A stretch of 64,000 nt of DNA from a virus. How positions within the stretch are numbered: position 1 is the first letter of the stretch; each line of letters opens with the position of its first letter. Position numbers and translations under genes: made by a program. Below, piece by piece: positions 47,242 to 54,247 of this stretch. Under the pieces are notes generated by a model. That model saw only the letters and a list, made by a program, of their open reading frames with translations, was not told where the DNA came from and did not search any database. The DNA lies in IMG/VR virus record IMGVR_UViG_3300009078_000075, positions 1-64,000 of that record; one strand, given 5' to 3'.

Positions 47242-47420
47242 ACGATTTTGTATATAAAAAAAATTCTATTTTATTCAAATTGACACAAATTTATTTATAT
47301 AATGAAATTTATTTATATAATGAAATTGATTTTGATGTTACCCTTCCAGAAATAAAGGATTTAGTTAAAAGGTTTAAAGAAAATTTAAATCGAAAAATGA
47401 ATAGGGAAATCAAAAAATGA
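47225..47420 (+). pseudogene. Possible frameshifted small gene
   Basis: An ATG at 47225 with AAGGAAAAGG before it gives MRKTYKRFCI then a stop. In the next frame a clean run reads through to 47420 (TQIYLYNEIYLYNEIDFDV...REIKK), overlapping the next gene start by 4 bases. An 18-base in-frame duplication (47286-47321) is present. A one-base change in the T4 or A8 tract would join the two. It could also be an intergenic relic. Confidence 0.35.
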
Positions 47421-47869
47421 AATATTTAGAATATCGAAATATGACATCTAAGCAAATTGCAGGTAAGTTAAGAAAAGAAAAATTATGGTATGATTATGTA
47501 ACTGCACTTCGGGGGCCAGATTTTTGTGAAAATAATTTAAAGGATCTTTTTACATGTTTTCTCCGGGGAAAAATGAAACTATTATCCGGGATGATGGGAA
47601 TAGTTTATTTTGAAAGAAAAATTTATTCAATTTATAAAGAAATAATTTCATCTGAAAAATCTGATTATTTTATTGAATTTCCTGGTATTGAATTTAATTT
47701 TGGTAGAAAACATTGGATAAGACATATATATTCAGGATTACAAGCAGTTGAATCATTTGGTGAAGAAGTGGAAGAAATTGCAAATGCATTGGAAATAGCT
47801 TTGTGCAATGACAATGCATTTTCTTTTATAAATATTGAAAGAATTGTAAATATAATAAAACCATTATAA
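47417..47869 (+). CDS. Hypothetical protein, paralogue of 49647-50153
   Basis: The 150-residue protein shares YDYVTALRGPD, L(K/)DLFTCFLRG and a late E(E)IANALE-type helix with the 168-residue protein at 49647. The ALRGPD motif is the best kept part. Similar phage proteins with an (x)LRGPD core are common and lack a role. The gene pair shows a local duplication. It starts MKYLEYRNM at the stop of the possible relic. Confidence 0.6.
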   Translation: MKYLEYRNMTSKQIAGKLRKEKLWYDYVTALRGPDFCENNLKDLFTCFLRGKMKLLSGMMGIVYFERKIYSIYKEIISSEKSDYFIEFPGIEFNFGRKHWIRHIYSGLQAVESFGEEVEEIANALEIALCNDNAFSFINIERIVNIIKPL

Positions 47870-47886
47870 AAAATACGGGAGGAGAT

Positions 47887-48102
47887 ATGAAATTTAGGGT
47901 GATCATGATTGAAGAGTATGAAGTTGATCCTTCATTGTATCCCAAGGGAAGTACCCCGGATGCAATGCGGAAAATTGATGAAGATAATTATAATAATGAT
48001 CCTTCATTTATCCTTGATGCAGATAATTTGAGGATATCGGTGGAAATCGTTGCAGAAGGGGAGATGCGAAGTGGAAAAAAGAAGATTATTAATGTGGGAT
48101 AA
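47887..48102 (+). CDS. Small hypothetical protein (71 aa)
   Basis: MKFRVIMIEEYEVDPSLYPKGSTPDAM... resembles small alpha/beta proteins; a ribosome site GGGAGGAGAT precedes it. Its end overlaps the HD-domain gene start. Unknown. Confidence 0.55.
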   Translation: MKFRVIMIEEYEVDPSLYPKGSTPDAMRKIDEDNYNNDPSFILDADNLRISVEIVAEGEMRSGKKKIINVG

Positions 48103-48694
48103 TCCTTATGTTCAAAAAGCAAGGGACTTTGCAATAAAAGCACATGGGGAGCAGAGGTATGGGGAACATCCGTTTATTTATCATCTTGATAAAGTAAATG
48201 AAATTCTTTCTAATCAAAGTCCCTGTATACAAGTAATCGGATATTTACATGATGTTTTGGAAGATACCGATATAACGATTGATATTCTTATAAATGAGTT
48301 TGGTGTATATATTGCCAATTGTGTTTATTTTCTTTCAGATGTAAAGGGGGAATCTCGAAAAATAAGAAAACAGAAAACATACGCAAAGTTAAAAACCCTT
48401 TGTATTAAAAATCAAGAATGGGCTTATAAGGAAGCCCTCATTGTAAAAATGGCTGATCGGTTGGCAAATATGCGGGCATGTATTAAGGATGGTAATCAGG
48501 GACTTTTAAAGATGTATCAGCAAGAAATGGCAGATTTTATAGATGTGGTATATCGTCCCGGATTATGTGACTCTCTTTGGATAGAGCTTTTTAAATTATA
48601 TGTCACACTTGATGATATTTATAAAAATCGAATGATTGAAAAGAATACTTTTTTTGCTGAATTGTATGGAAAAGAAAAAAAGGGGAAAGAATGA
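48092..48694 (+). CDS. HD-domain protein, SpoT/MESH1-like (p)ppGpp hydrolase
   Basis: The protein of about 200 residues has ARDFAIKAHGEQRYGEHPFIYHLDKVNEIL (HxxE-type first metal site), GYLHDVLEDTDIT (HD pair) and VKMADRLANMRAC (final Asp), the signature of RelA/SpoT-type hydrolases without a synthetase domain, as in MESH1. It would break down (p)ppGpp or a related nucleotide and so blunt the host stringent response. The ATG at 48092 is in the end of the preceding gene; an earlier in-frame GTG at 48071 is possible. It ends by overlapping the next gene. Confidence 0.8.
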   Translation: MWDNPYVQKARDFAIKAHGEQRYGEHPFIYHLDKVNEILSNQSPCIQVIGYLHDVLEDTDITIDILINEFGVYIANCVYFLSDVKGESRKIRKQKTYAKLKTLCIKNQEWAYKEALIVKMADRLANMRACIKDGNQGLLKMYQQEMADFIDVVYRPGLCDSLWIELFKLYVTLDDIYKNRMIEKNTFFAELYGKEKKGKE

Positions 48695-48912
48695 GGTCCA
48701 AAAAAATGAGAACTCGGGTTATAGTAGAACATAATGGGGTTCCTATTATAAAAGAATCATTTGCAATTCATGATTATCCGGATTCAATGGATAATCCCGG
48801 AAGCAGTTATTTATTGATATCCGGAGAACATCATTTAAATAGGGAAGAGGTAATCGAATTGATTACAAGGTTACAGGATTGGCTTACTTATAAAAGGTTA
48901 CAAATTCCATGA
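48691..48912 (+). CDS. Small hypothetical protein (73 aa)
   Basis: MRSKKMRTRVIVEHNGVPIIKES is beta-rich, followed by a helix (REEVIELITRLQDWL). It overlaps the HD gene by ATGA. Unknown function. Confidence 0.55.
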   Translation: MRSKKMRTRVIVEHNGVPIIKESFAIHDYPDSMDNPGSSYLLISGEHHLNREEVIELITRLQDWLTYKRLQIP

Positions 48913-48937
48913 TTATTTGAAGGGAGAAATAATTAAA

Positions 48938-49201
48938 ATGACATTAATAGAACAATTGACAGAATGGGTAAAAGGGAATCCTGTTCATAATGATACTGCT
49001 AATGAATGTTGTCCTGATTTTTCTTGTTGTAGAGGAAAAGAATATATAGCCCCGTTGAAACAAAGGGAGAGGTTTCTTAAAGCTGTCCTCGAAAATGATG
49101 AAGATACCAAATATCAAATGTTAATGATGTTTTTAGGTAATGCATTCGCGGGTAAGAATGTTTATATTGCAGGGGAAAATTCTCCATCTGAAATGCATTA
49201 A
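48938..49201 (+). CDS. Small Cys-rich phage protein (87 aa)
   Basis: The ATG at 48938 has GGGAGAAATA before it. MTLIEQLTEWVKGNPVHND, then ECCPDFSCC and a helix with RERFLKAVLENDE, matches a small protein family seen in many phages (WvkGnpvHN...CCPDFSCC). Role unknown. Confidence 0.65.
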   Translation: MTLIEQLTEWVKGNPVHNDTANECCPDFSCCRGKEYIAPLKQRERFLKAVLENDEDTKYQMLMMFLGNAFAGKNVYIAGENSPSEMH

Positions 49202-49213
49202 ATTTATTAACAA

Positions 49214-49230
49214 TATACATAATAATATAT
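49214..49230 (+). promoter_or_regulatory. Class 2 promoter motif
   Basis: TATACATAATAATATATGG lies just before the ribosome site GGAGGG of the 68-residue gene. Same core as the others. Confidence 0.5.
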
Positions 49231-49239
49231 GGAGGGATT

Positions 49240-49446
49240 ATGAAAAGAATGATTGAAACAATGGACCAGAAAATACGTGAAGAGATGGGTGAGTATTATA
49301 TCGTATCAAAAACAAGGTTACAAAATCTTTTGGATTGTTTTGATGGTGGGGCTAAAAGGATAGTCGAATTGACAGAGATAATAAATAAACAACAAGTTGA
49401 GATCGGACGGCTTAGCAGACAATTAATTGACATTGCTAAGGAGTAA
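49240..49446 (+). CDS. Small coiled-coil protein (68 aa)
   Basis: MKRMIETMDQKIREEMGEYYIVSKTRLQNLLDCFDGG and a heptad helix at the end. GGAGGG precedes the ATG. Not recognised. Confidence 0.55.
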   Translation: MKRMIETMDQKIREEMGEYYIVSKTRLQNLLDCFDGGAKRIVELTEIINKQQVEIGRLSRQLIDIAKE

Positions 49447-49448
49447 AT

Positions 49449-49643
49449 ATGAATTTAAAATTAAATATATTAAATATTGGTTTTTGTAATATATTGGCAA
49501 TTATTTTTATTACACTTAAGTTAATCGGTAAAATAACCTGGTCCTGGTGGTGGGTTTTGTCCCCGTTATGGATTCCATTTTCTATTGTTTTTATATTGTC
49601 TATTTTTTATGTATTGATTATTATCATAGAAGGTATTGATTAA
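49449..49643 (+). CDS. Small two-helix membrane protein (64 aa)
   Basis: Two hydrophobic helices (about 8-27 and 33-60) joined by KITWSWWWVLSPLWI, a motif repeated in many phage membrane proteins of this size. It begins two bases after the preceding stop. Function unknown. Confidence 0.6.
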   Translation: MNLKLNILNIGFCNILAIIFITLKLIGKITWSWWWVLSPLWIPFSIVFILSIFYVLIIIIEGID

Positions 49644-49646
49644 TAT

Positions 49647-50153
49647 ATGAAAAATCTTTCGTATAAACAATATCGTAAGTTATCTCCTGAGGCTATTGTA
49701 AATCGAATAAAAATTAGATACCCCGTTGAAAAAAGGAATATAATATGGTGGGATTATATAACAGCACTTCGGGGACCCGATGTTGATAATGAGCCTTTAA
49801 AGAAATTATTTACATGTTTTCTTCGAGGTTCTTTTGGTTTGTATACAAAACAATGTAACTATTTTGGTATATTCTTTTTTGAGTCTTTTGTTTTTAGACG
49901 TGCAAAAAAATATGGAGATCGAACATTAAATGATACATTTTGTTATACATTTATTGATTCAAATGACCATTGGAGGGCTCATATGTGTTGTGCATTACAA
50001 GCAACTGTTTGTCTTGGCCCCGAGATTGAAGAAATTGCATTAACTTTGTATACGTGTTTAAAAGAGAAAAAAGTAACGGTAGGAGATATTTTGAAGCTTT
50101 CAGAATTATTAAAGAAATACATTCCTGATTCTGATTTATATTTATTTGACTAA
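49647..50153 (+). CDS. Hypothetical protein, paralogue of 47417-47869
   Basis: The 168-residue protein starts MKNLSYKQYRKLSPEAIVNRI and has DYITALRGPDVDNEPLKKLFTCFLRG, matching the paralogue. The second half (WRAHMCCALQATVCLGPEIEEIAL) also aligns (WIRHIYSGLQAV...EEVEEIAN). Divergent but full-length homologues two kilobases apart. Confidence 0.6.
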   Translation: MKNLSYKQYRKLSPEAIVNRIKIRYPVEKRNIIWWDYITALRGPDVDNEPLKKLFTCFLRGSFGLYTKQCNYFGIFFFESFVFRRAKKYGDRTLNDTFCYTFIDSNDHWRAHMCCALQATVCLGPEIEEIALTLYTCLKEKKVTVGDILKLSELLKKYIPDSDLYLFD

Positions 50154-50340
50154 ATTAAAGTAATTTTCAGGGGAAAATGGGGTAGGACTTTTATTGGTTT
50201 CTTGTTTTTTAAACGTATAAGTTAGTTAAAAGGTAAAAATTCAGTAGAAAATAAAAAACCGAATATAATAGTATTTAAAATAAAAATAGTTGTGTTTTTT
50301 CATATTATATATCCGATTTTGATAGAAAGGAATAAAGAAA

Positions 50341-50619
50341 ATGGAATATAAAAGGTTTTTTTCTTTTGATTTAGTAGAATGGGAATCACAGGCCGGGGGC
50401 CATTGGACAAACAAAAAGGGGGTTGTTGTAGGAATTGTCCCGAAGAATACACATCCTTCTTCATTAAATTTCCCCGCACTCCGTACTGATGTATATTCAG
50501 ATAGAAATCATGAAAGTTATATTGTGCGGGTGAAAGTGGGGAAAACTCAATATCGTGATTACTGGCCCCGAGTATCGGCATTAAGATGGATTCAGGGGAT
50601 TGAAATAATATCGTTGTGA
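50341..50619 (+). CDS. Small hypothetical protein (92 aa)
   Basis: The protein has aromatic strands (FFSFDLVEWESQAGGHW) and WPRVSALRWIQGIEI at the end, with GAAAGGAATAAAG before the ATG. Beta-rich, not recognised. The 187 bases before it hold no gene. Confidence 0.5.
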   Translation: MEYKRFFSFDLVEWESQAGGHWTNKKGVVVGIVPKNTHPSSLNFPALRTDVYSDRNHESYIVRVKVGKTQYRDYWPRVSALRWIQGIEIISL

Positions 50620-50630
50620 AGTGAAGTAAT

Positions 50631-50662
50631 AACCGATAATTGTCGATATATATAATAGAGGG
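50631..50662 (+). promoter_or_regulatory. Class 1-like promoter
   Basis: CGATATATATAATAGAGGGG is complete, but the CCGAT box is 11 bases upstream rather than 23. The leader AACAACTTTTAACATAGG follows, before the 149-residue gene. Confidence 0.65.
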
Positions 50663-50692
50663 GAATAACAACTTTTAACATAGGGGGGGACA

Positions 50693-51142
50693 ATGAATAA
50701 ATATATGCTTTCTGGAATTGAAGGCCCATTTAAGATCAGGAAAGATAATTATATAGCAAGAATATTGTCCGAGCGTGGGAAAAGTGTTGTTTATATTTTA
50801 TCTATTTTATTGATTTTTATAAATATGTCTTTAATTTTATGGCATTTATGTTTATTTACAAAAATTGGTACCATTATAAAAGATTCTGATTTTGTTAAAT
50901 CGATTCATATTGAATCAATGAATACAGTTATTATACATTCATTACCCGGATATAGTGATGAAGATATAAAATTTGAAGTGGAAAAAATTTTATATAGTTA
51001 TAACTATATGGACCCGGTGGCAATAATAATTGGATACGATGTTATTGTCACATCCGGGATTCCTAATGATATTGAAAATTACCCAATGCCTGATACTGGT
51101 AAAAAGAAACATAAAGATTATTCTGGAAGAAGACGGATATGA
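50693..51142 (+). CDS. Membrane-anchored hypothetical protein (149 aa)
   Basis: One hydrophobic helix (about 31-55, VVYILSILLIFINMSLILWHLCLF) in a protein with a charged N-terminus and a C-terminal alpha/beta part (about 65-125) followed by a basic tail. It has AGGGGGG before the ATG. Inner-membrane, cytoplasmic or periplasmic side unclear. Not recognised. Confidence 0.5.
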   Translation: MNKYMLSGIEGPFKIRKDNYIARILSERGKSVVYILSILLIFINMSLILWHLCLFTKIGTIIKDSDFVKSIHIESMNTVIIHSLPGYSDEDIKFEVEKILYSYNYMDPVAIIIGYDVIVTSGIPNDIENYPMPDTGKKKHKDYSGRRRI

Positions 51143-51192
51143 TAATTATTTTTATTTTTGTTTTTCTTATTCTTTTAATTACATTTAAGTGA
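51139..51192 (+). CDS. Tiny hydrophobic peptide (17 aa)
   Basis: A 17-residue hydrophobic frame (MIIIFIFVFLILLITFK) starts in the ATGA overlapping the preceding stop. Possibly a micro-protein, but it could be chance in this AT-rich DNA. Confidence 0.25.
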   Translation: MIIIFIFVFLILLITFK

Positions 51193-51199
51193 GGGGTAT

Positions 51200-51733
51200 A
51201 TGGAATTTATTGGGTTTCCAAAAATTGCAAGGATTAGTCGAGAAGTAATTGTAACGGAAATGATTGATGGAACAAATGTACAAATTTATATAACAGAAGA
51301 TGGCGAATTTTATACGGGATCAAAATCCCGATGGATTACCCCTGAAAATGATAATGCCGGGTTTTCTCGATGGGCCTATGAACACAAATCAGACCTTTTA
51401 ACCCTTGGCCCTGGGAGGCATTTTGGTGAATGGTGGGGATCAGGGATTCAAAGGGCATATGGGTTAAGTAAAGGGGATAAAAGGTTTTCCCTTTTTAATG
51501 TTTCCCGGTGGGGGATGGAACGGCCCCTTTGTTGTGAGGTTGTTCCTGTGTTGTGGGAGGGTAATTTTGATGATTTAAATGTAAATCAGATAATGAATAT
51601 ACTTTCCTTTCATGGTAGTGTTGCTGTTCCTGGTTTTATGCGGCCAGAGGGGATCGTTATATATCATACTGCTGCCAATATGTGTTTTAAGAAAACATTT
51701 GAGAAAGATGGGACAGGAAAGTGGGAAAAATAA
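51200..51733 (+). CDS. RNA ligase-family protein lacking the motif I lysine
   Basis: The 177-residue protein follows the RNA ligase/nucleotidyltransferase pattern: VTEMIDGTNVQIYI (motif I region), YTGSKSRWITPENDNAGF, HFGEWWGSGIQRAYGL (motif III-like), PEGIVIYH (motif IV) and CFKKTF (motif V). Motif I normally reads EKxDGTN with the lysine that takes AMP; here it is EMIDGTN, so the nucleophile is absent (AAG to ATG is one base). It may be inactive or a nucleotide-binding remnant. Downstream comes a class 2 promoter and a structured region. Confidence 0.78.
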   Translation: MEFIGFPKIARISREVIVTEMIDGTNVQIYITEDGEFYTGSKSRWITPENDNAGFSRWAYEHKSDLLTLGPGRHFGEWWGSGIQRAYGLSKGDKRFSLFNVSRWGMERPLCCEVVPVLWEGNFDDLNVNQIMNILSFHGSVAVPGFMRPEGIVIYHTAANMCFKKTFEKDGTGKWEK

Positions 51734-51740
51734 AGAGGAT

Positions 51741-51754
51741 AATACATAATATAT
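51741..51754 (+). promoter_or_regulatory. Class 2 promoter motif
   Basis: AATACATAATATATTTG is followed by a long non-coding region with hairpins, so a non-coding RNA could begin here. Confidence 0.55.
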
Positions 51755-52010
51755 TTGAAGGTGATGGCGCCAAAATCACCGAGAGGAGGTCGGCAGGGGT
51801 AATGAGGTTATATTTTCCCGAGTCCCTTCTCTTACTTGTTTTTTGATGGGATGCACGGTTGTTATTTCGTTGATTCGATCGGGATGTCTTATTAAAGGCC
51901 AGTGGCTATTTTGCCATGAAGTGTTTGATATAATAAAGGGCCTTATCGTTCCGTTCATTTCAAGGGATATTTCGTGCATCCCATTATTTATTATTTTTAG
52001 AAAGGAATAA
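51755..52010 (+). ncRNA. Candidate structured non-coding RNA
   Basis: About 255 bases without a plausible gene, downstream of a class 2 promoter. GGTGAT-N9-ATCACC (51760-51780) forms a first hairpin. ATGGGATGCACG (51846-51857) pairs perfectly with CGTGCATCCCAT (51973-51984), closing a 115-base domain. Inside this, AAGGCC (51895-51900) can pair with GGCCTT (51939-51944) around TGGC/GCCA. Multi-helix architecture with an unusually GC-rich content for this genome. Function unknown. Confidence 0.5.
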
Positions 52011-52012
52011 AA

Positions 52013-52096
52013 ATGGACCTTGATCAAGCTATTCAGATTCTTGTTATTCTTGCAATGATCAATTTGTGTTTAATGTTTATTTGTTATATATTTTAA
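52013..52096 (+). CDS. Small membrane peptide (27 aa)
   Basis: AGAAAGGAATAAAA precedes an ATG opening MDLDQAIQILVILAMINLCL..., a 27-residue single-helix peptide. It ends three bases before the lipid A deacylase-like gene. The good ribosome site supports translation. Confidence 0.5.
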   Translation: MDLDQAIQILVILAMINLCLMFICYIF

Positions 52097-52099
52097 TAT

Positions 52100-52534
52100 A
52101 TGAAAAAATTACTGATATTCCTTTTTCTTCTTATTCCTGTTTCTTCTTTTGCTGTTCAAAATAAAATCATGGTGGGAAAATCATTTGAAAAATACAATTA
52201 TTATGGGTATCAATTACAGGGGGATCATTTATTTACTCAGTTAACAGCAATTGGGGATGGTCTTTTTCTTGGTTGGGGGATTCATTTAGATTATCGTCAA
52301 TGGACGATTGGATCATCAATTGGAAAATGGTCCCCTGGTGAGAATTCCCCTGATCTGGGATGTCCCGTTGAGTTTTTTTCATTTATTGAGTATAGATTTT
52401 CCCTTGAAATTGAGATTGATCAAAGTGTTGTTTTTTATCCTGACTTGTCTATTTCAATCGGACATATGTCAAATGCCCATTTAGAACATAAAAATCCGGG
52501 GATTAATATTATTTCACTTAATTTTTTATTTTAG
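52100..52534 (+). CDS. Outer-membrane protein, PagL lipid A deacylase-like
   Basis: The 144-residue protein has a signal peptide (MKKLLIFLFLLIPVSSFA) and alternating aromatic beta strands typical of an 8-strand barrel (YYGYQLQGDHLF, GLFLGWGIHLDYRQW, FSFIEYRFSLEI). The end LSISIGHMSNAHLEHKNPGINIISLNFLF matches the H-S-N...NPG signature of PagL-type 3-O-deacylases, ending in Phe as barrels do. It would cut acyl chains from lipid A in the outer membrane. It suggests a Gram-negative host and surface remodelling to block further phage adsorption or immunity. Confidence 0.7.
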   Translation: MKKLLIFLFLLIPVSSFAVQNKIMVGKSFEKYNYYGYQLQGDHLFTQLTAIGDGLFLGWGIHLDYRQWTIGSSIGKWSPGENSPDLGCPVEFFSFIEYRFSLEIEIDQSVVFYPDLSISIGHMSNAHLEHKNPGINIISLNFLF

Positions 52535-52543
52535 GGGGTGAAC

Positions 52544-52774
52544 ATGCTTGATCTTAGTGATGAGAAAATGACATTGGAGGAGGTTTTAAAAAAAATACGT
52601 GATTTAGAATTGAAAATATCCGAATTAATTATTGATAATATTGGAGAAATTAAACTTCCTCATAATTTAACAATAGATAATGAAATAGTAATTCCGATTT
52701 TTGAACAAATGGTATACGGAGAAAGAATATTTGTTCCGGGGATATGTCAAATTAATATAGAGATAAAGAGGTAA
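52544..52774 (+). CDS. Small hypothetical protein (76 aa)
   Basis: The ATG at 52544 has GGGGG before it. MLDLSDEKMTLEEVLKKIRDLELKISELIID is helical; the rest is beta-rich (KLPHNLTIDNEIVIPIFEQMVYGER). Not recognised. Confidence 0.5.
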   Translation: MLDLSDEKMTLEEVLKKIRDLELKISELIIDNIGEIKLPHNLTIDNEIVIPIFEQMVYGERIFVPGICQINIEIKR

Positions 52775-52778
52775 ATAT

Positions 52779-53045
52779 ATGTTAAAAGGGAATACCGTTC
52801 AATTTATTCTTGAATCGAGAATGTGTACTCAAATAGATTCAGTTCCAGAAAAAAAAGAAGAATGGGTTTTAAAATGTAAAATGGGAGATTGTTCTTTTTG
52901 GTGTTTTAAAGTATATGAAGATTATCCAAGTGAGGGGACAATAAAAAGGGATATACAATTAATAATGAAGTCCTTTGAATTTTATCATAAGCATTTGGAA
53001 ATTCCTGAATTTTCACTTCAACCTATTGTATATTTTTTGGAGTAA
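52779..53045 (+). CDS. Hypothetical protein (88 aa)
   Basis: MLKGNTVQFILESRMCTQID begins a beta-rich protein with four cysteines (KCKMGDCSFWCF) and a C-terminal helix. Starts after GAGGTAAATAT. Not recognised. Confidence 0.5.
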   Translation: MLKGNTVQFILESRMCTQIDSVPEKKEEWVLKCKMGDCSFWCFKVYEDYPSEGTIKRDIQLIMKSFEFYHKHLEIPEFSLQPIVYFLE

Positions 53046-53049
53046 AAAA

Positions 53050-53298
53050 ATGTCTACACAAAGAACCATTGTAGTGAAGCAGATTATTATATTGGCAGAT
53101 GGGGGGCTTGTTGTTAATCGGTTTTGTGGGGGGAAACGGTCAATATTTTGTAAACAAAATCCATTTACCCCTTGTGGGGATTGGTGTCAAGATTTTGAAG
53201 TTGAGTATGGGAAAAGGGTCCGTTTGTGTTCTCGGGTTTTTGAAGTGAAAGAAGGTGGACTTTTTGATCTAAGGAAAAATGAAAATCCAGATGGTTAA
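53050..53298 (+). CDS. Cys-rich hypothetical protein, paralogue of 53725-53982
   Basis: The 82-residue protein begins MSTQRTIVVKQIIILADGG. FCKQNPFTPCGDWCQDFEVEY and RLCSRVFEV match the CK...TPCGEYCPDF and RLCNSS of the paralogue. Probably a metal-binding fold. The stop overlaps the next class 2 motif. Confidence 0.6.
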   Translation: MSTQRTIVVKQIIILADGGLVVNRFCGGKRSIFCKQNPFTPCGDWCQDFEVEYGKRVRLCSRVFEVKEGGLFDLRKNENPDG

Positions 53299-53310
53299 TA
53301 CATAATATTA
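53297..53310 (+). promoter_or_regulatory. Class 2 promoter motif
   Basis: TAATACATAATATTAG overlaps the preceding stop codon. The next gene starts about 95 bases downstream. Confidence 0.5.
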
Positions 53311-53403
53311 GTATAAGGTTAATCGAAGGGGGAAGGGGAATTTTAAACGGTCGTGAGTTTCCTTTCCCTCCTTTTTTATAAAATTATAAGAGGAGACAAC
53401 AAT

Positions 53404-53709
53404 ATGAATTACTATTCAAAGGCAATTGAAATTTTAAATGGGAAGAATGAAATAACCGATAATGAACTTTTAGTTGAGATTGCAAAGATATCCCCATCTG
53501 TTTTATGTAAAGCATTCCATATTATTGTAAAAAGGAATACTCAACAAGAGGCAGAAGAAAGGATTTCTGAATTGGCCCCCATTATTGTATTATTGAAAGC
53601 AGGAAGAAAAGTAGAGGCAGTAAAGGCATATCGTGAAAAATATGGAGCCGGATTGAAAGAAGCAGTTGATGAAATTAATCTCTTGATAAAATCAATACCT
53701 TTAGAATGA
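53404..53709 (+). CDS. Protein with ribosomal L7/L12-like C-terminal segment (101 aa)
   Basis: The ATG at 53404 has AGGAGACAACA before it. The C-terminal APIIVLLKAGRKVEAVKAYREKYGAGLKEAVDEINLLI follows the KieaIK.yRe.tGlgLkEAKdlV form of the L7/L12 C-terminal domain, which contacts translation GTPases. The N-terminal helical part is unrelated. It might interfere with or tune host translation; that is inference. Confidence 0.65.
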   Translation: MNYYSKAIEILNGKNEITDNELLVEIAKISPSVLCKAFHIIVKRNTQQEAEERISELAPIIVLLKAGRKVEAVKAYREKYGAGLKEAVDEINLLIKSIPLE

Positions 53710-53724
53710 GAATGAAGTAAAAAA

Positions 53725-53982
53725 ATGAATAATGAATTTTATGTAAAAAGGATGCTGATCTCGGGTAATGGAAATTTATATATTGATAAGGGAAAGGGGT
53801 TACGGAAACAGGAATGTAAACATTATACCCTTGGAACCCCTTGTGGTGAATATTGTCCCGATTTTTTTATTATTAATCATGAGAATCTTGGAATTGTAAC
53901 TATTCGCCTTTGTAATTCCTCTTATTGGACAGAGATAAAGCATTTTAATGATCTACGAAAAGATGGGGATGAAGAATTTTGA
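53725..53982 (+). CDS. Cys-rich hypothetical protein, paralogue of 53050-53298
   Basis: The 85-residue protein MNNEFYVKRMLISGNGNLYIDKG... has ECKHYTLGTPCGEYCPDFFI and IRLCNSS, shared with the paralogue two genes upstream. The pattern suggests a small zinc domain. Its stop lies just before another class 2 motif. Confidence 0.6.
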   Translation: MNNEFYVKRMLISGNGNLYIDKGKGLRKQECKHYTLGTPCGEYCPDFFIINHENLGIVTIRLCNSSYWTEIKHFNDLRKDGDEEF

Positions 53983-53988
53983 ATAAAA

Positions 53989-54000
53989 TACATAATAATA
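53989..54000 (+). promoter_or_regulatory. Class 2 promoter motif
   Basis: TACATAATAATAACAGGGGG, with the same AACAGGG continuation as at the hairpin copies A and C, but no hairpin follows. Confidence 0.5.
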
Positions 54001-54013
54001 ACAGGGGGTAATG

Positions 54014-54247
54014 ATGCCACAATATGATTATAAGTGTAGTATATGTGAAAAGGAACGTATCGTGATTCATCGTATAAATGAATCCCCTGTTATCCGTTGT
54101 ATATGTGGTTCTGAGATGAAACGAATTATTAAAAAGGCCCCCGCCTTTAAAATCAATGGTTATTTTACGTCAAAGACGGGGTATAGTAAAGACCCTCAAT
54201 ATATGAAAATGGTCGAACAGAAAAGGAAAAGGGAAAGGCAAAGATGA
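54014..54247 (+). CDS. FmdB-type zinc-ribbon protein (77 aa)
   Basis: MPQYDYKCSICEKERIVIHRINE, then RCICGSEMKRIIKKAPAFKING, has the two CxxC pairs and the xYxYxCxxC start of FmdB regulatory-type zinc ribbons. The basic end (KRKRERQR) suggests nucleic acid binding. The second ATG (54014) is spaced correctly from AGGGGG. A possible transcription regulator. Confidence 0.75.
   Translation: MPQYDYKCSICEKERIVIHRINESPVIRCICGSEMKRIIKKAPAFKINGYFTSKTGYSKDPQYMKMVEQKRKRERQR

Noticed and set aside
47279-47325. TTGACA and TATAAT sequences as a sigma-70 promoter
   Set aside because: Spacing is 12 or 30 bases rather than 16-18, and the stretch is an in-frame 18-base duplication within a possible coding relic.
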